NCBI RefSeq assembly: GCF_963576545.1 | Contig: NC_083639.1 | Coordinates: 20,671,118 to 20,735,117 of the forward strand | DNA length: 64,000 bases | Reading direction: 5' to 3' | From: Limanda limanda | Lineage: Eukaryota; Chordata; Actinopteri; Pleuronectiformes; Pleuronectidae | Shown: positions 12,641 to 35,162 of the stretch, in pieces | Position numbering within the stretch: the first letter of the stretch is position 1 | Layout of the letters: each line of letters starts with the position of its first letter | Position numbers and translations under genes: made by a program | The notes under the pieces: generated by a model | Databases searched by the model: none | What the model was told of the DNA's origin: nothing | The model's input: the letters and a program-made list of their open reading frames with translations, nothing else

Positions 12641-13814
12641 ATAATTTGTTACTAACAATGTTGTTGCTTCCATTGATCAGAAACAACACTGCATGTACTA
12701 CTTCATGTTGACCTGTCTGAGGCAATGTTAAGTTCTCGTTTACACGCATTCAGTCCAGCTCCTTGTACAGTATCCACTTGCTTAACTAAAGCTGAGCAAC
12801 AATCTACTTTCAATGAACTCCATTCAACAGATCACCTATTTAAGCAAAATCAGAATGTGAAAGAGTGAGTGTGTAAATGTATCTTTACCCTCCTGAAGAA
12901 AAGGTCCATAACAATCTTAACTGTATCTCGTAACTAGGTCTTCATGTACAAATGCGATTGAATGAGAAAAGGAACCTATATGGTCACACTGATAATTTTG
13001 TGAAAAGTGTTTCAATATGAATAAAGTTTTTATATCCAGTGAAGAAATGTTTTCTTTTTGCAGCAGGAAGGAACTTCAGTTTATTTCGGACTACAGTAAA
13101 ACGCATTAATGCATCAGACTAACAACTGCATTCGGCTTGATCATCCATCTCACTGTGGCGGTGATTGAACTCAGGAAACTCCCTGCTGACCTCTGTTAAA
13201 GGCCTTCTGCTGTTATTAGACCAGATCATGGACATGGTTAATTAGTGGTCGACCTGTACGAGAGAGCTAATTGGTTAAGCTTCATGAATGGTGGATCCTA
13301 TAATCCCTCCAAGCTGAAGTGTTACAAACCACTCTTTACCCAGGGTAATTTATAAAGATCAACAGAAGTTACTGCTCAGTAGGACTCATCAAGATGAGTA
13401 GATATGATGTGGAAAATCCTCATTGACTATACTACAGAATAAACCTCTTTATAAACAGTGCATGTAATTAAAAAAGTGATTATTGATCCCAAGTTGTCCA
13501 GACCAGGACTCCACTCTTGATTAATTCAGGCTAAAATACAATTATCAAACTTATGTAATACAGTTTATTCTCATACAGCCAGAGTAACATCTAGCACACA
13601 CTTTTGAGGGTTGATTGGTTAATTCTGGATGTTTGAATAACAATTCACTTCTATTTCGAAATTTAATTGAGAGATTCTTAGACATATTTTATAGGTGCAT
13701 CTTTGTATAGTTGTGTTGCTACAGTATCACAGTTTGCATTTGTCTTTGTACTTCTAACATTATCAATCCCAATGTCATTACCCAGGTATCAGTGTGTATG
13801 TGTCTGTATAGAAA

Positions 13815-13829
13815 GGGGGGGGGGGGGGG
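13815..13829 (+). repeat. Run of 15 G
   Basis: A homopolymer of 15 guanines, preceded by gtatagaaa and followed by tgtcaatggc. It is capable of G-quadruplex formation and is a likely site of assembly or length error. Confidence 0.9.
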
Positions 13830-14504
13830 TGTCAATGGCATCAGCATTAGCTTCATTGCGTTATACACGGGCACAACACCTGGTGATGTTTGGTTGATCA
13901 GCACCTCCTACTGGCTATACATGTCATGACATCATTCAGTTGTGTCCCCAACACTGAGGGTGAAATTTGCCACTAAGACATGTACTGAGAGAAAACAAGA
14001 TATTTTTTACACAAGGTATGCTAAACACTTTGAACTATAGTTCCATCTATTTGCATGTGTTACCTTAGGTATTGTTACAAACTGAGAGAGGATATAACAT
14101 CTCCTGTGTTGGAGGGTGAAATAAAATCACTTGTTACTTGATACCATTGACGTATTAAAAGTATGTATTAAAACATACAGAAATAACTTTTTAAATCATG
14201 TAAACTGATTGTATATGTAAACATGTATCTATATATATATATAGATATATATATACCAATAAAAACCAAGGGGAAAAGTGGTAAAGGCAATTAAGGTATA
14301 AGTTTAATATTTTTGAAAAGAATGCATATACAAAGAACAAAGACTTTAGACAAAGCATTTGGTTTTGCACCAAAACAACAGGTTATAATAATTATATTGA
14401 CTTGGGCTGGACGTCCATCCAACTCTAAGCCACCAGTAAAGAAAAACAAGAACCAACCAATCACAAATAATCTTTATCAAACAGTCTCTCTGCCATTGGA
14501 GGTT

Positions 14505-15977
14505 TTTATTCAACTAAACCAATCAGTGGTTTTCTTGGTATAAACTGGCAGGTAAGAGTTCAGATGAGTTCCGACCCCTAAATGTAAAAGGAGTGAAAGT
14601 AACCTTTTTTTTAATATATTTATATATATAAAATAAAAAAAACAGCACAAAAAGAAATAATGAAGAAAAAGAAAAGAGATTTTGGTAAAAACACCTGGAG
14701 CCTACATCAACATCGTGTGCCAGCTTACATCATAATTACATCTGTTAAACCTATCATTTAGAACAGAGACCAAGGTCCAGCTACACGCAGCGCAGCACAC
14801 TGGGAATGGGTACGACAGACTGGACAGCCCTTCACACCGCAGACACACGGCCTGGATACAACAACACACTGCAGGAAGCCACCAAATTCTGACTTGGCAC
14901 AGAAATCTGGTGGGAATTCGTCTTCATTTGTAACTCGTCTACATATGGAACTTCAGCCAAGAAACGGTAGTTTTTTTTACCCAGATGCCTCTGCTGTACC
15001 CATTCTAAGTGTGAGGGGATGACGGTGTTTGAACAGCGCCCTGCTTTACTCTCCCTCGGTCCCTGGCAACACATGAAGAACACACCGCTTGTTCTGCTAA
15101 CACTGTTTAAGTTCCCTGCATCTAAAAGGCCAATTCCTGTGGTCGACTAGCAGACCCATTACTACTGGATGCCTTTAGCTCAAGTGATTACCACACTCCA
15201 AATGGACTGCACATAGAGGACTGCAGGGCCGATGGCGATAGTAACCTGTTTGACTTCCTCATAGAAAGAGAGCTGTGAGGAGTCTCATCCTGACTGTTTA
15301 AGTGAATGAGTCCTATCAGACCTACACAGTTTCTTTAGTGGTTCAGAGTGCATCGATCTGGAACATGAAATAAATATATCTCAGACTTGTCGTGTGTTTC
15401 AGGGGGAAAGAGGGTGTTGGCAAATAAAACTACTCTTGTTTGTAATTCCTCGAGGAACATAGGGGTCAGGCGATGAGTGTGCTCGTCGAGGGGGTGGGGG
15501 GGCAGGACGACCAGCAGCATGAGCAGCCACCAATCAGTTGGCTGGGGCGGGGCTTATATCCTTGGAAGCTTTACAGTGGCGGAGGACAACTAAATGGCCA
15601 GGCCTCTTTAAAATTGATGAGGCCACAACACTTACTGAGTTAAGATCAATCTATCAAACGCTTGACAGAGTGAGTTCTACTTGGGTGTAAGCTTGGTATC
15701 TGGATCATCTTCTGCTGGGAGCCCACAGTGGCCTATTGGCCAGGTTAGGTTCAGCTTCTGTCCCAACTCAGACCTCGGGGTGAGGCTTCTTTTATTATTG
15801 CAGAGAATTATCTGAAACTTGGTCAGCTGTTTTACTTCTTGCGGAGGACAATGCTGTCAACCAGCTTTAGTAGAGCAAGGGAAAGGGGTGTGTGTGTGTG
15901 TGCGTGTGTATGTGTATGTATTTAAGGATGTGTGGATGTGTTGTATGTGTGAGTGATCTGAAAAAGGTAGGAGCCTC
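14505..15977 (-). other. probable cdc42 3' UTR
   Basis: This is the DNA downstream of the CVLL exon stop. Possible AATAAA signals on the minus strand are at 15796-15791 (about 180 nt after the stop) and 14510-14505 (about 1.5 kb after). No other gene is visible here. Which site is used cannot be told from sequence; a 3' UTR longer than 1 kb would fit vertebrate CDC42. Confidence 0.4.
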
Positions 15978-21901
<5,924 letters not shown>

Positions 21902-22273
21902 CTGGGAGAGAAAAACAAAAGGACACAAAACTTTATTATTTAATGGCACTGAGAGCAAATATTAAAACTGCCGGCCACAGGGTAAAGCCTCTATGGCCTT
22001 TGAACTTTGCTTTACAATACTGAATCAAAGTGGATGAAATACTTGAGTAAGTTAGTACTTGTACTTAAGTAAACATGACCCCAAATACAGTGGAAACTGC
22101 TTTTTGTGATCACGTTTGTGCCAAACTGATCACTATAAGCAGTTGATTACCATAACCAAATTATGAAGCATCTGTATGACAGTCAGAGAACGTGAGGGAA
22201 GGTAACAGCCCTTTTTAGGATAAGGGCAATATCACATTTGGCACTTACGTACGTGCCCAAACACACTCACTTT

Positions 22274-22308
<35 letters not shown>

Positions 22309-25300
22309 AACCAACTCAGCAGACATCTTCGCCCAGCTACAGTTTAAACGTCAATTCGTTTGGAATGACCGCCACATTTTCGATACTTATCAACACAAAA
22401 TGATCAATACATTTGAGTGAGTAACATAACTGTTTCATAGCTGCGCACATTAAGCGCTTTGAGTTGTCATCAAGACTAGAAAAGCACGAGAAAAATACAG
22501 ACCATTTACAGACAGACCTTTCAGCTGGTCTCTTTCTGCTACACAGGACTAACTCTCATCTGGACAAAAGGATCGGCGCAATGCGAATTATTTTTCATTA
22601 TTCAAGCGCCTACACTACAAAACAGCCTCTCCTTCTGAGAGCCACTTCTGCAGCCAGTCTCCATCGAGGGGGCTGATGTTGAGGTGGTCAGGACCTAGAA
22701 ATACCTCGGACTGCAGCTGGATGATAGACTGGACTGGCCAGTGAACACAGACACCCTCCTCAGAAAGGGGCAGAGCTGGTTCTATTTCCTAAGGAGGCTA
22801 GGGTCCTTTTACATCTGCAGGAAACTGCTGCTGATGTTTTACCATGTCAGTTGTTGGGAGACTCCTCCTTTATGCTGTGGTGTGCAAGGGGAGGCAGCAT
22901 GAAGAAGAGATGCTACACATCTGGACAAACTGCTGTGGTGGAATCCCTTATATAAGTGGCAGAAAGAAGGACCCAAAACAAACTACTGGATATTATGGAC
23001 AATACAGACCACCTCCTTCACAGCACGCTGACCAGGCAGAGTACATTCAGTGGAAGACTGCTTTCACACTGCTGCTCCACAGAGACTGAGGAAGTCTTTC
23101 ATCCTCCAGGCCACATGACTGTACAACTCCGCTCAGATTTTGCAAAACGAGATAAATTAATGCCATGTCACTAGGCTGCCAGACTCTAACCACTACTGCT
23201 TATGTTTATCTAATGCACAACTTTGTTTAGCTTCAGTTATTTATTTTATCTATCTGTATTTATATTTAGCTTCAATACTCTGGCTTAGCTACTTGTCTTT
23301 CAATCAGCTTATACGCAATATATCTGAATTGTCAATATTTCCATTAGAATATACTTCTTTACAGTGACAGTTGTATACTAGTTCTTGTGGCTAAACTTTC
23401 ATCTCACTGAATTGTACTTATTCTTGACTCATTTTGATTCTTGTGTTCGACTGTTTAGTGTGCAACAGGATGCCAGAATTTCCCTCGGGATTAATGAAGT
23501 ATCTGACTATCTATCTAGCCATCACAGCCTTGAATCTTTGGGCATCACTTAGACTTACAGGAGACGAAAAAAGACGACAAGAAGCTCAACACCACATGCT
23601 GCTTTCATTTCTTGACAACAAAAAACCCTCTACAACAGAAGAATGGAATCCTGACCTACATCTGAAAATGATGTTAACCAAAACCTGTTTAAAAACTCAT
23701 TGACACTGGGGTATTTATGGTAAGATAACCTCAAGTTCTCAATAAATAACTGCAACTCCCCAATCAAACACACATGGAAGTGTCCCGATGTCAGGATGAG
23801 ATTTTCTAATTCAAGGGATGGAGGGGCCATTAAAATCCACACCTGGAGACAGACCATTAAGATAGCCATAACATGGCATCAATGTACCAGACGGAAAAGA
23901 TGCTGGGAATGTTGTGCCTGTGCTCTTTATTTTCTGTCTTTATTCCACAAAATTCCCAAGAAACAGACACAAAATAAAATCAGCAATTGTCTGACACAAT
24001 ACAGATGTCATGGAAAAAGATTATTGCATGACAATTTTCAGAACCAAAAAAGCGTTGTGGTCATGACAGGTCACCTGTTAAGCTGAACAACAGTGTTCTG
24101 TTCAGAGTGTCCTTGTACGCCATGATAGTGAGCCAGCAGGCATACAGCCAAACACCGGAAGCTAAAGTTGCAGCATGGAATTTAGTTAGAGCTGAGAAGA
24201 TTTGTCAAGTAATAAATGAAAGAAATTAGATTGTCAACTTTCTTAGTAGTCAATACTTTTTTGTAATTTTCCCTGGAAAAATTACATTTTCATTTGAAAA
24301 GCATGGATCAGCATGGGTCACTCACTGCCTTGCATCCACACTGCATGTCAAATTTTGGCTTAATAACTCCAGGGTTGTGTTTTAGTCTGGACAGGCAGGA
24401 ATGAAGATGACGGAAACAATGACTGAACGCTCACAATTGATTGCTGATTGGGTGTTTTAGGTAATAACATAGCCTTCGCTGATTTGTTTGGCTCCAATAA
24501 CATGATACCTTCCAAAAGAAAACATTTGGAATTAGCCTCACCTACCAAGCTTTACTGACACTGTTCTCTTTGTAAACGGCTGTTGTCCAGTTAAATTCTG
24601 CATTTTACTATTCAAGCAACCTGCGCACACTGGCGGGTGTATTCCCACTGTACATGGTGGTCACGAGATGTGCATTTTCAGGAGTGTTACTATGGATTTT
24701 GTCTGTGGGGAGTCTCCAGCTCATGATATATGCAAGTGCTTAAAACAGATCATCAGGATTGGTTGAATTTCTTGATGTTTCAGCTCTAATCCAAGAGGCT
24801 TCTTTAGTTCAAACTGACTGCTGGGAATCCCAGGTATTTAACTTGTAGGGTGAGATGCTGGACCCACCCTGCTGTTGGTTTCCTTGGGAGTCGTTATGGG
24901 TTGTTGACCCACCCGCCCCTTGTGGGTCATGTGTCCCAAAGAGTGAATTGTAGTGAAACTTCCTGGACATGGAAGCATGTATTTTGCATATAAAACAATC
25001 AAATAATTACCTGCATATTAAACCATAATTAAAAATATAATGAAAATAATAGCCGGCTCCACCTTTTAATTTATTAAATCACTATCTTATTTTACACTTG
25101 TTGTATTCCTGCTGTGATGTGAAAATACCTTCATAAAACTTGTCTGGGACATGGCAGTGCTGCTTGGTGCAGTGTGCATTTTGAGAAACACATAGAATGT
25201 GGACCACACCACAGTATTCCCCTATTTCTCCTCCACCAGTTCCAGTATGTCAGCGCTAACCCACTGCAGAGCTCTGCACCACCGTGTGGGGGTGGGGGTG

Positions 25301-27298
25301 TCAATGAGAGAAGCAGGAGGGACAAAACCTGCGAGCGCCAAATGTTTCGGTGTGATTGTGGTTTGACACAGTGCACAGGTGATGTCTGCTTACAGCACAC
25401 TGAACACTGTGATTTCTTTAACATAAATTCCTTTGCAAACTAGGCTAGTTATCTTTGTAGTCCTTGCAGTTTGTTAGGTCTACATACTATTTAGCGCTGC
25501 TGCCCATTAAACAGTCACTGCAAGTGTATATTCATATTAACCACGAGACCAAAATCATATCAACTGCCAACTGCGAGTGTTCATGTTGAGAGAGTGGTGG
25601 GTGTTTACATCCCCGTGGGTGTTTACATCCCCATTGGTGTAAAAGTGACTTCCATTGGTTTGTAGATGCGCTGCAATAGAAGGGGATTGAGTAGCATGGA
25701 CATCCTAGTCAACTTCTCTCTGGCAGGTGAAACTATCACTGACAAGGACTGCATCCTGTGAGCAGCTGGCATGAAAAGAAAATTGAAAACTTTCCTGCTG
25801 GCAATTTGGTACCCTACTCCACAAGAAATACAACAATCACTTATTAAATTGCCTGTATATTTTTGCAGCCAAGTGTACGAGTGAACGGACAATATGGATT
25901 GCCAAACACTTGGTTGGTAATCAGGTAACCGAGAAGAATTATTCCTTACAGAAAGCTGGTAAAAAACGTAATGTGCTGAGGATGAGAAGGGATCCCCGTT
26001 TCAGTCATTCAACAGTGTAAAAACCTGATTTTCATTCAACTATAGAAGAACATGTAAACACTTGTGATGGGTGCCACTGTGAGATATATGACAAACACAA
26101 TACAAAACACGTCAGAATGCCGGTGGTCATTGAGGGTGGCTGCAGCAGCAATAATGCTGCCTGACCTAATCCAGGCATTTGTGTGTCGGCCAGCCAGAGC
26201 AGCTCATGTAATACACGAGTGAAAGCTGCTAATAACGAGCTTGATGTGTCTTTTTACCCCAACATGACACGGACACTGTGTTGAACAGCATCTCCCTAAA
26301 TATTTTTACATCAAAACTCATTATGTACAAGCACTGTGCATTTCTGTAGACACTTGAACCGGATTTAACATGTACTTAACAATCGGTCAACGCTTCCCAA
26401 TCATTTCTCTTAAACAGAGACTGGTTATCTCAAGCACAGTCGAAGAAACAGGCTTCATGCAGATCGCAAATCAGAGAACCCGCAAGTATTTTCCTCTGAC
26501 TTCCACCCAAATAATGGAGTAGTCCGAGAATGGAACGCTACATTGGCGTGGTCCGATGAAGACAGGTCAAACTCTGAGATTGTAGATACTGTGACATACT
26601 GTAACTAACTATGCATCATCCTGTACGTATCATCGTCGCTCAGCTACTGAAACATGTAAGATCACAACGCAGAGATGAGCAGTAAGCGCTTTCGTTAGCG
26701 GGGATGCATTAGCCTGAGCTGCTGTATGTCGGCCATATATCCCCGGCCTCAATCTGGCCTAATTTCCTGCCGCTTGCCTATAACCCCACGTTAAAACTCC
26801 GAGCTGCCTCTGTTTAAAACACAATCAATGCTATTTGATTCCAAACATCAAACTGTACAAACATAATTCCCCAGACTGGGCTGAGATTGGGAGGAAATGA
26901 CTGATCTGACGTTTGTTACGCCTCAGCTGGCCGAGCAGCTAACAGCTAACAAGATCCCCCCTCCATCTTTAACCATTGACTAACTTTACTTTTAGGTTTA
27001 TTAGAAGATAAATAACTCACTTATTAATACGATGTAACTAACGTGTAGATACCACTCACTGGGATTTATTTACTAGCCACTACTATCTGCCTGCTTTGCT
27101 ACCCCATCCTCCCCGGTCGGCTTGCTAGCTAGCTAGCGGAGCTAACCTTAGCGGATGCTGTGGCCGAATGATATTTATATAAACTGTCAATTATAAAAAC
27201 CGAACCCCAGATGTACAACTTAGATGCCGATATGATTCAAAATACAAAGCAGCAACAATAACATCAGTGTGAAAGAGAAGCGGACGCTAGCCTCTTAC
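21902..27298 (-). other. cdc42 first intron
   Basis: This 5.4-kb intron separates the non-coding exon from the start-codon exon. It contains a CT/CA microsatellite (22275-22308) and a decayed LINE 3' portion on the plus strand (about 22676-23515). A short direct repeat of a 16-base gggtgtttacatcccc unit lies near 25600-25632. No coding exon is recognised in it. Confidence 0.6.
22676..23515 (+). pseudogene. Decayed LINE reverse-transcriptase 3' portion
   Basis: In broken plus-strand frames one reads KYLGLQLDDRLDW, then LLRKGQSWFYFLRRL and a stretch resembling the post-RT region with a DNPSHP-like block (MDNTDHLLHST). These are typical of the segment after motif C in fish non-LTR elements. It ends with ccctcgggattaatgaagtatct and ATCT repeats, a familiar LINE tail. 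Several frameshifts and stops show it is dead. It is in the first intron of cdc42. Confidence 0.55.
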
Positions 27299-27410
27299 CG
27301 TCTCCTCTGTTTGTGTCTGTACGCCGGGCGTTGGCAGCTCCGCGCTAGGGGCTTCCCAGTCAACAGCACAGGGACACGTTGCGCTGCGTACTGGAGTCCT
27401 ACGTAATTAC
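27299..27410 (-). promoter_or_regulatory. cdc42: cdc42 non-coding first exon and core promoter
   Basis: On the minus strand an exon-like GC-rich stretch ends GAGACG and is followed by a consensus donor GTAAGAGG (exon end at 27299). It lies between the snrpe polyadenylation signal and the first coding exon of cdc42, and is richer in CpG than its surroundings. The upper limit (transcription start) is a guess. The resulting first intron is about 5.4 kb (27298-21902). Confidence 0.6.
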
Positions 27411-27896
27411 GCTAATTTACTTTTACTACGACCGGGCCGCTTCTGTCTAATTAGGCCCATTAAAACAAACGATCATTAATCATGAATTAGATTACGTAGT
27501 ATTTAGTTTCAGTACTGAGTATTGTACGGCAGTTTAAACGTCAAATTATTCCAACATCTGAAAAATGAAAAAAAAAATCAATCACGTATGCTCACTTTGT
27601 ACGAGACATATCAAACAAGGGACTTCCCTGCATCTATATTCAATTAATACAAAATGATGTATAAGATTGGTGAGAGCAATACAAATCAGTCTTTATCAAA
27701 AATATTACTTCTTTATCACCTAAATGTTATGTGATTTGAAGCAGGGAGATAGTTTGACCTACATAAGAGCATTGTAATACTGTTGTATGCCAGTAGATGG
27801 CACTGTGGTCCAACAACCTAAAAACCCAACAACGTTGTTTGAGGGTTCTTAACATGCACAGTTAAGGCAGGAACAACAAGTAGTAACAAAAAAAAC

Positions 27897-27902
27897 TTTA
27901 TT
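27897..27902 (-). terminator. snrpe polyadenylation signal AATAAA
   Basis: On the minus strand AATAAA lies about 110 nt after the snrpe stop codon, a typical position for a short 3' UTR. Only about 0.5 kb then separates it from the cdc42 first exon. Confidence 0.6.
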
Positions 27903-28011
27903 TCCAAAATGGATCCAGAAAGTTACATTAACACAAATGCACACAATCTTTAACAGAAAAAAAGGAGGAAACTATTTCTTCCGAGGAGAGTTAGGATTTG
28001 ATTGCATCGTC

Positions 28012-31691
<3,680 letters not shown>

Positions 31692-31710
31692 GTCGCCACC
31701 AAAGTACCAG

Positions 31711-31848
31711 CGGAGGAAGGAAAAAGAAAAATAGAGCACAGTTTTTTATAAAACGTACTTCAACGACACACTCACGTTGGGAATTGGCTTCAATGGCGGG
31801 CTCCTTCCGCGTGTAATGTCGGTGCCTTTAAAAAGTGTCATGACGTCA
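31711..31848 (-). promoter_or_regulatory. snrpe promoter region with CRE and TATA-like sites
   Basis: Upstream of the snrpe ATG on the minus strand are a perfect CRE palindrome TGACGTCA (31841-31848), a TATAAAA-like sequence (about 31744-31753), and a pyrimidine run CTTTTTCCTTCC (about 31715-31727) at the distance expected for transcription start. The pyrimidine run resembles a TOP-type initiator. The spacing is suggestive, but the start site is not proven. Confidence 0.45.
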
Positions 31849-33407
31849 GGAGAGCGCCTCCACAGGCAGGAGGTCTTTACCGCACCCACACAGTGCTCCA
31901 CTACTACTTATGCTTCCAGTGCATTTAATATAAAAGGATACTATAAGGAAAACAATAATACATGAAAATGCATGGGAAGTTTTTAACAAAAGACTTCAAT
32001 CTTTCTTTAAATAACCATAAATGGGTGGATGACATGACGCATGATTTTTCTGTAACTAGGTGTGAATGTCTATTTAGATGCATTTAACCACTTAAACAAC
32101 ACATGGATGTGATGCATATTATGGTACTTTGTTTTAAACTTATGATTTTGTATGAAATATCTGTTATGTTTTGATTATATTTTAAGGTGAATACGCAAAA
32201 TGTCCTGCGGTGTAACCGTAACATAGGTGAAGCATTAAACTTACATATTAACAAAATAAACCAGAAATATCTGGTGCAGGTGATAACTGCCTTGGCATTA
32301 TATTGTATATAATGACTTTATTAATATGAGGTTTTAATATGCACAAAACTAGTATATTAGTATTTACAGCAAAATAACTTTCGTAACACAAATGCTGTCC
32401 TGTGGTGTGACATGGAAAATCAGATTTTTGAAACGGCAGTTACATTGACAACTATAGGGGCCCTTAGTTTATCCCACTACCAGGAAGCCCCCCAGATGTT
32501 GGAATGTACTGTGTATGTTGAAAGGTGACTGTTAACCTCTGATTAATTTAATAAATGGCACTCTTTCTGTCAGACAATGAACGTGTCATTTTTTGAGAGT
32601 CCTGTAGTGTGACGGCTGTAGTTAAAAATTTGTTTAAAAAAAAATTTAATTTTTTTTTTTTTTTTTTAAATTTAATTAAACATATTAAGGTTAAAATACT
32701 GTTTCACCCTTATTTGTCAACTACCCAAATACAGAATTCTTCTTTTTTTGCCATCACCTGCAGTTGCTGTCAGCGTCTGTACATCCTGTCTGCACTGTGT
32801 AGACAGTTTGAAGTCCAAGTCCAGAGGTGCTCAGATCCACACACAGATGTTCACTCAGAGGAATGCAGTGATGCTTGTTCCTAAAGACTCAGCTTATGTT
32901 CCTGTCATGGTAGATTTTCAGGTGGGGTCTAGATCATTGTCCTTTTTTTCTAGAAGCTGCTCCTCTTTTCGCTTTTACTTTCTTAACTGACTGCAGGATG
33001 TTTTCATCCTGACTTTACTGATATGTTGTTAAGTCCATTCTTCCCTTTATCTATGTGTTCAGCAGCCCGTGTTTACCATCGGTTATTCTCATCATCAAGT
33101 GCTGTTCTTTTTTTCTCCCACATGCCACATTTACTCAATACTAATTCTCAACAAAATGTAGAATTCATTCACAGGCACAAACTATTTAATGTAATTGCTT
33201 TAATTAAATGCTTAATGAGCTCTGACTCCCTGTCAACTGGACTGGACTTTAACATGAAGTATTCGGTTGTTTTGAAATTTTATAATGAGTTTTTCAGCTG
33301 CCTCTAGATCTCAGCTGCAAGGATGTTGATGATATTGACGATGATCTCTTAGCATCACGGTTTGAGAAATGTACCAATTCTGAGAGAGAGAGAGACGTCG
33401 CCTTTGC
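31849..33407. other. Non-coding stretch upstream of snrpe
   Basis: AT-rich DNA with an A/T-homopolymer patch at about 32635-32670. No exon or known transposon is recognised before the triplicated repeat. Confidence 0.5.
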
Positions 33408-34018
33408 AAGACATAAAGATTCCTTTGATCTTTGACCACTGTCACTGCAGGAGTTGAGTTGTTTGTTTACGGCTCAGCATCAAAGGATTCATCATCCATG
33501 TATGTCCGCGCTGCAGAACCCTGTGTTTTGATGGCGTGTAATCAAACTTTGACGCCATGCCACGATCAAACCGTGTGACGAAAAATCAATCTTTGGATAA
33601 CTTTTATTTAATCTCCGTCTTGTTGTGATGACACTCATCTAAATTTGAAGTTGATCCGATGTAAGCCCTCTGACAAGTACCTCAAGGTAAAATCGGGACT
33701 ATGGCCAAAATGGCCACTAAATGCAAAATAGCAGGCTTCCTGTGGCGTTTTTCCAATTGCACCTAATACTTTTTGTTTGTCTGGTCATGATACACCTGTG
33801 CATCGATTTTTGTGCAGATCGGTCAATGTGAACACGTTCCGGGGGTCTTGGGGGGCACCGTTTAGCCATTTTGCAATGCCCATTGAAAATTCCTCCAGAA
33901 TACGTAAATTTTCACCACTTTCTAACTTTCTGCAAATTTTGGTAAGAATTTGAGCATGGTAAAGCCGTCAAAAAGCTAATTAATTTGCCTGAATAATAAT
34001 AATAATATTAATATTAAT

Positions 34019-34071
<53 letters not shown>

Positions 34072-35162
34072 CACCTGTGTATTGATTTTTGTGAAGATCG
34101 GTCAATGTGAACACGTTCCAGGGGTCTCGGGGGTCTCGGGGGGCACCGTTGAGCCATTTTGCGACGCCCATTGAAAATTCCTTCAGAATACGTAAATTTT
34201 CACCACTTTCTACCTTTCTGCAAATTTTGGTAAGAAGTTGAGCATGTTAAAGCCCTCAAAAAGCCAATTGATTTGCCTGAATAATAATAATAATAATAAA
34301 TAAATAAGAAGAAGAATGAAACACAAAGTATTTAATAAGCAAACACAAATAACATTTCTAGGGCTGCAAAGCAGCACTGGGCGGGCCCGAGCACATGCAT
34401 TTTGAAGCGTTGCATGCGTTTTGCCTGAAAATAATAATAAAAACAAAGATTCCTTTGATATTTGACCGGCTCAGTATCAAAGGATTTATGGTCGATGTAT
34501 CTAGGAAAATCGTGTTTTAATGGCCAGAACATCGTGTTTTCATGGCGTGTAATCAAACTTTGACGCCACGCCATGGTCACACCGTGTGACTAAAAAAAAA
34601 TCCGTCAGTCAGTTTTTATCGCCATCTTGTTGTGATGACACTCATCTCAATTTGAAGTTGATCCGATGAAAACCCTGGTACAAGTGTATCAAAGTAAAAA
34701 TGTGTAATATGGCCAAAATGGCCACTAAATGCAAAATAGCAGGCTTCCTGTTGTGTTTTTCCAATTGCAACTAAGACTTTTTTGTTTGTCTGGTCATGAT
34801 ACACCTGTATATCGATTTTTGTGAAGACCGGTCAATGTGAACACCTTCCGGGGGTCTCGGGTCACTGTTGAGCCATTTTGCGATGCCCATTGAAAATTCC
34901 TTCAGAATACGTAAATTTTCACCACTTACTAACTTTCTGCAAATTTTGGTAAGAAGTTGAGCATGTTAAAGCCCTCAAAAAGCCAATTAATTTGCCTGAA
35001 GAAGAAGAAGAAGATGAAGATGAAGAAGAAGAAGAAGAAGAAGAAGAAGAAGAAGAAGAAGAAGAAGAAGAAGAAGAAGAAGAAGAAGAAGAAGAAGAAG
35101 AAATAATCCTTACAATAACAATAGGGTCCTCCCTGACCTTTGATGTCAGTGCTCGGGCCCTA
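33408..35162. repeat. Triplicated interspersed element with GGGCCCGAGCAC ends and TAA/GAA tracts
   Basis: Three copies of one sequence lie in a row: A (33408-34069), a partial B (34070-34300) and C (about 34360-35162). Shared blocks include ttgtgatgacactcatct, atggccaaaatggccactaaatg and gcaaattttggtaagaa. Copy C is bounded by GGGCCCGAGCAC (34383-34394) and its inverse GTGCTCGGGCCC (35149-35160). Each copy ends after ttgcctga in a triplet repeat: TAA in A and B, GAA in C. It resembles a common teleost non-autonomous repeat; the class is uncertain. Confidence 0.6.
34998..35102 (+). repeat. (GAA)n tract
   Basis: A purine-only triplet tract, perfect over about 27 units from 35022 to 35102, forms the tail of copy C of the GGGCCCGAGCAC element. 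Read on the plus strand it would encode poly-glutamate, but it is not judged to be a gene. Confidence 0.9.

Larger units (their letters stand above)
11619..14504. other. Non-coding stretch downstream of cdc42
   Basis: Contains the decayed repeat at 12483-12640 and a run of 15 G (13815-13829). No exon is recognised. Part of the right side may belong to a long cdc42 3' UTR. Confidence 0.45.
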
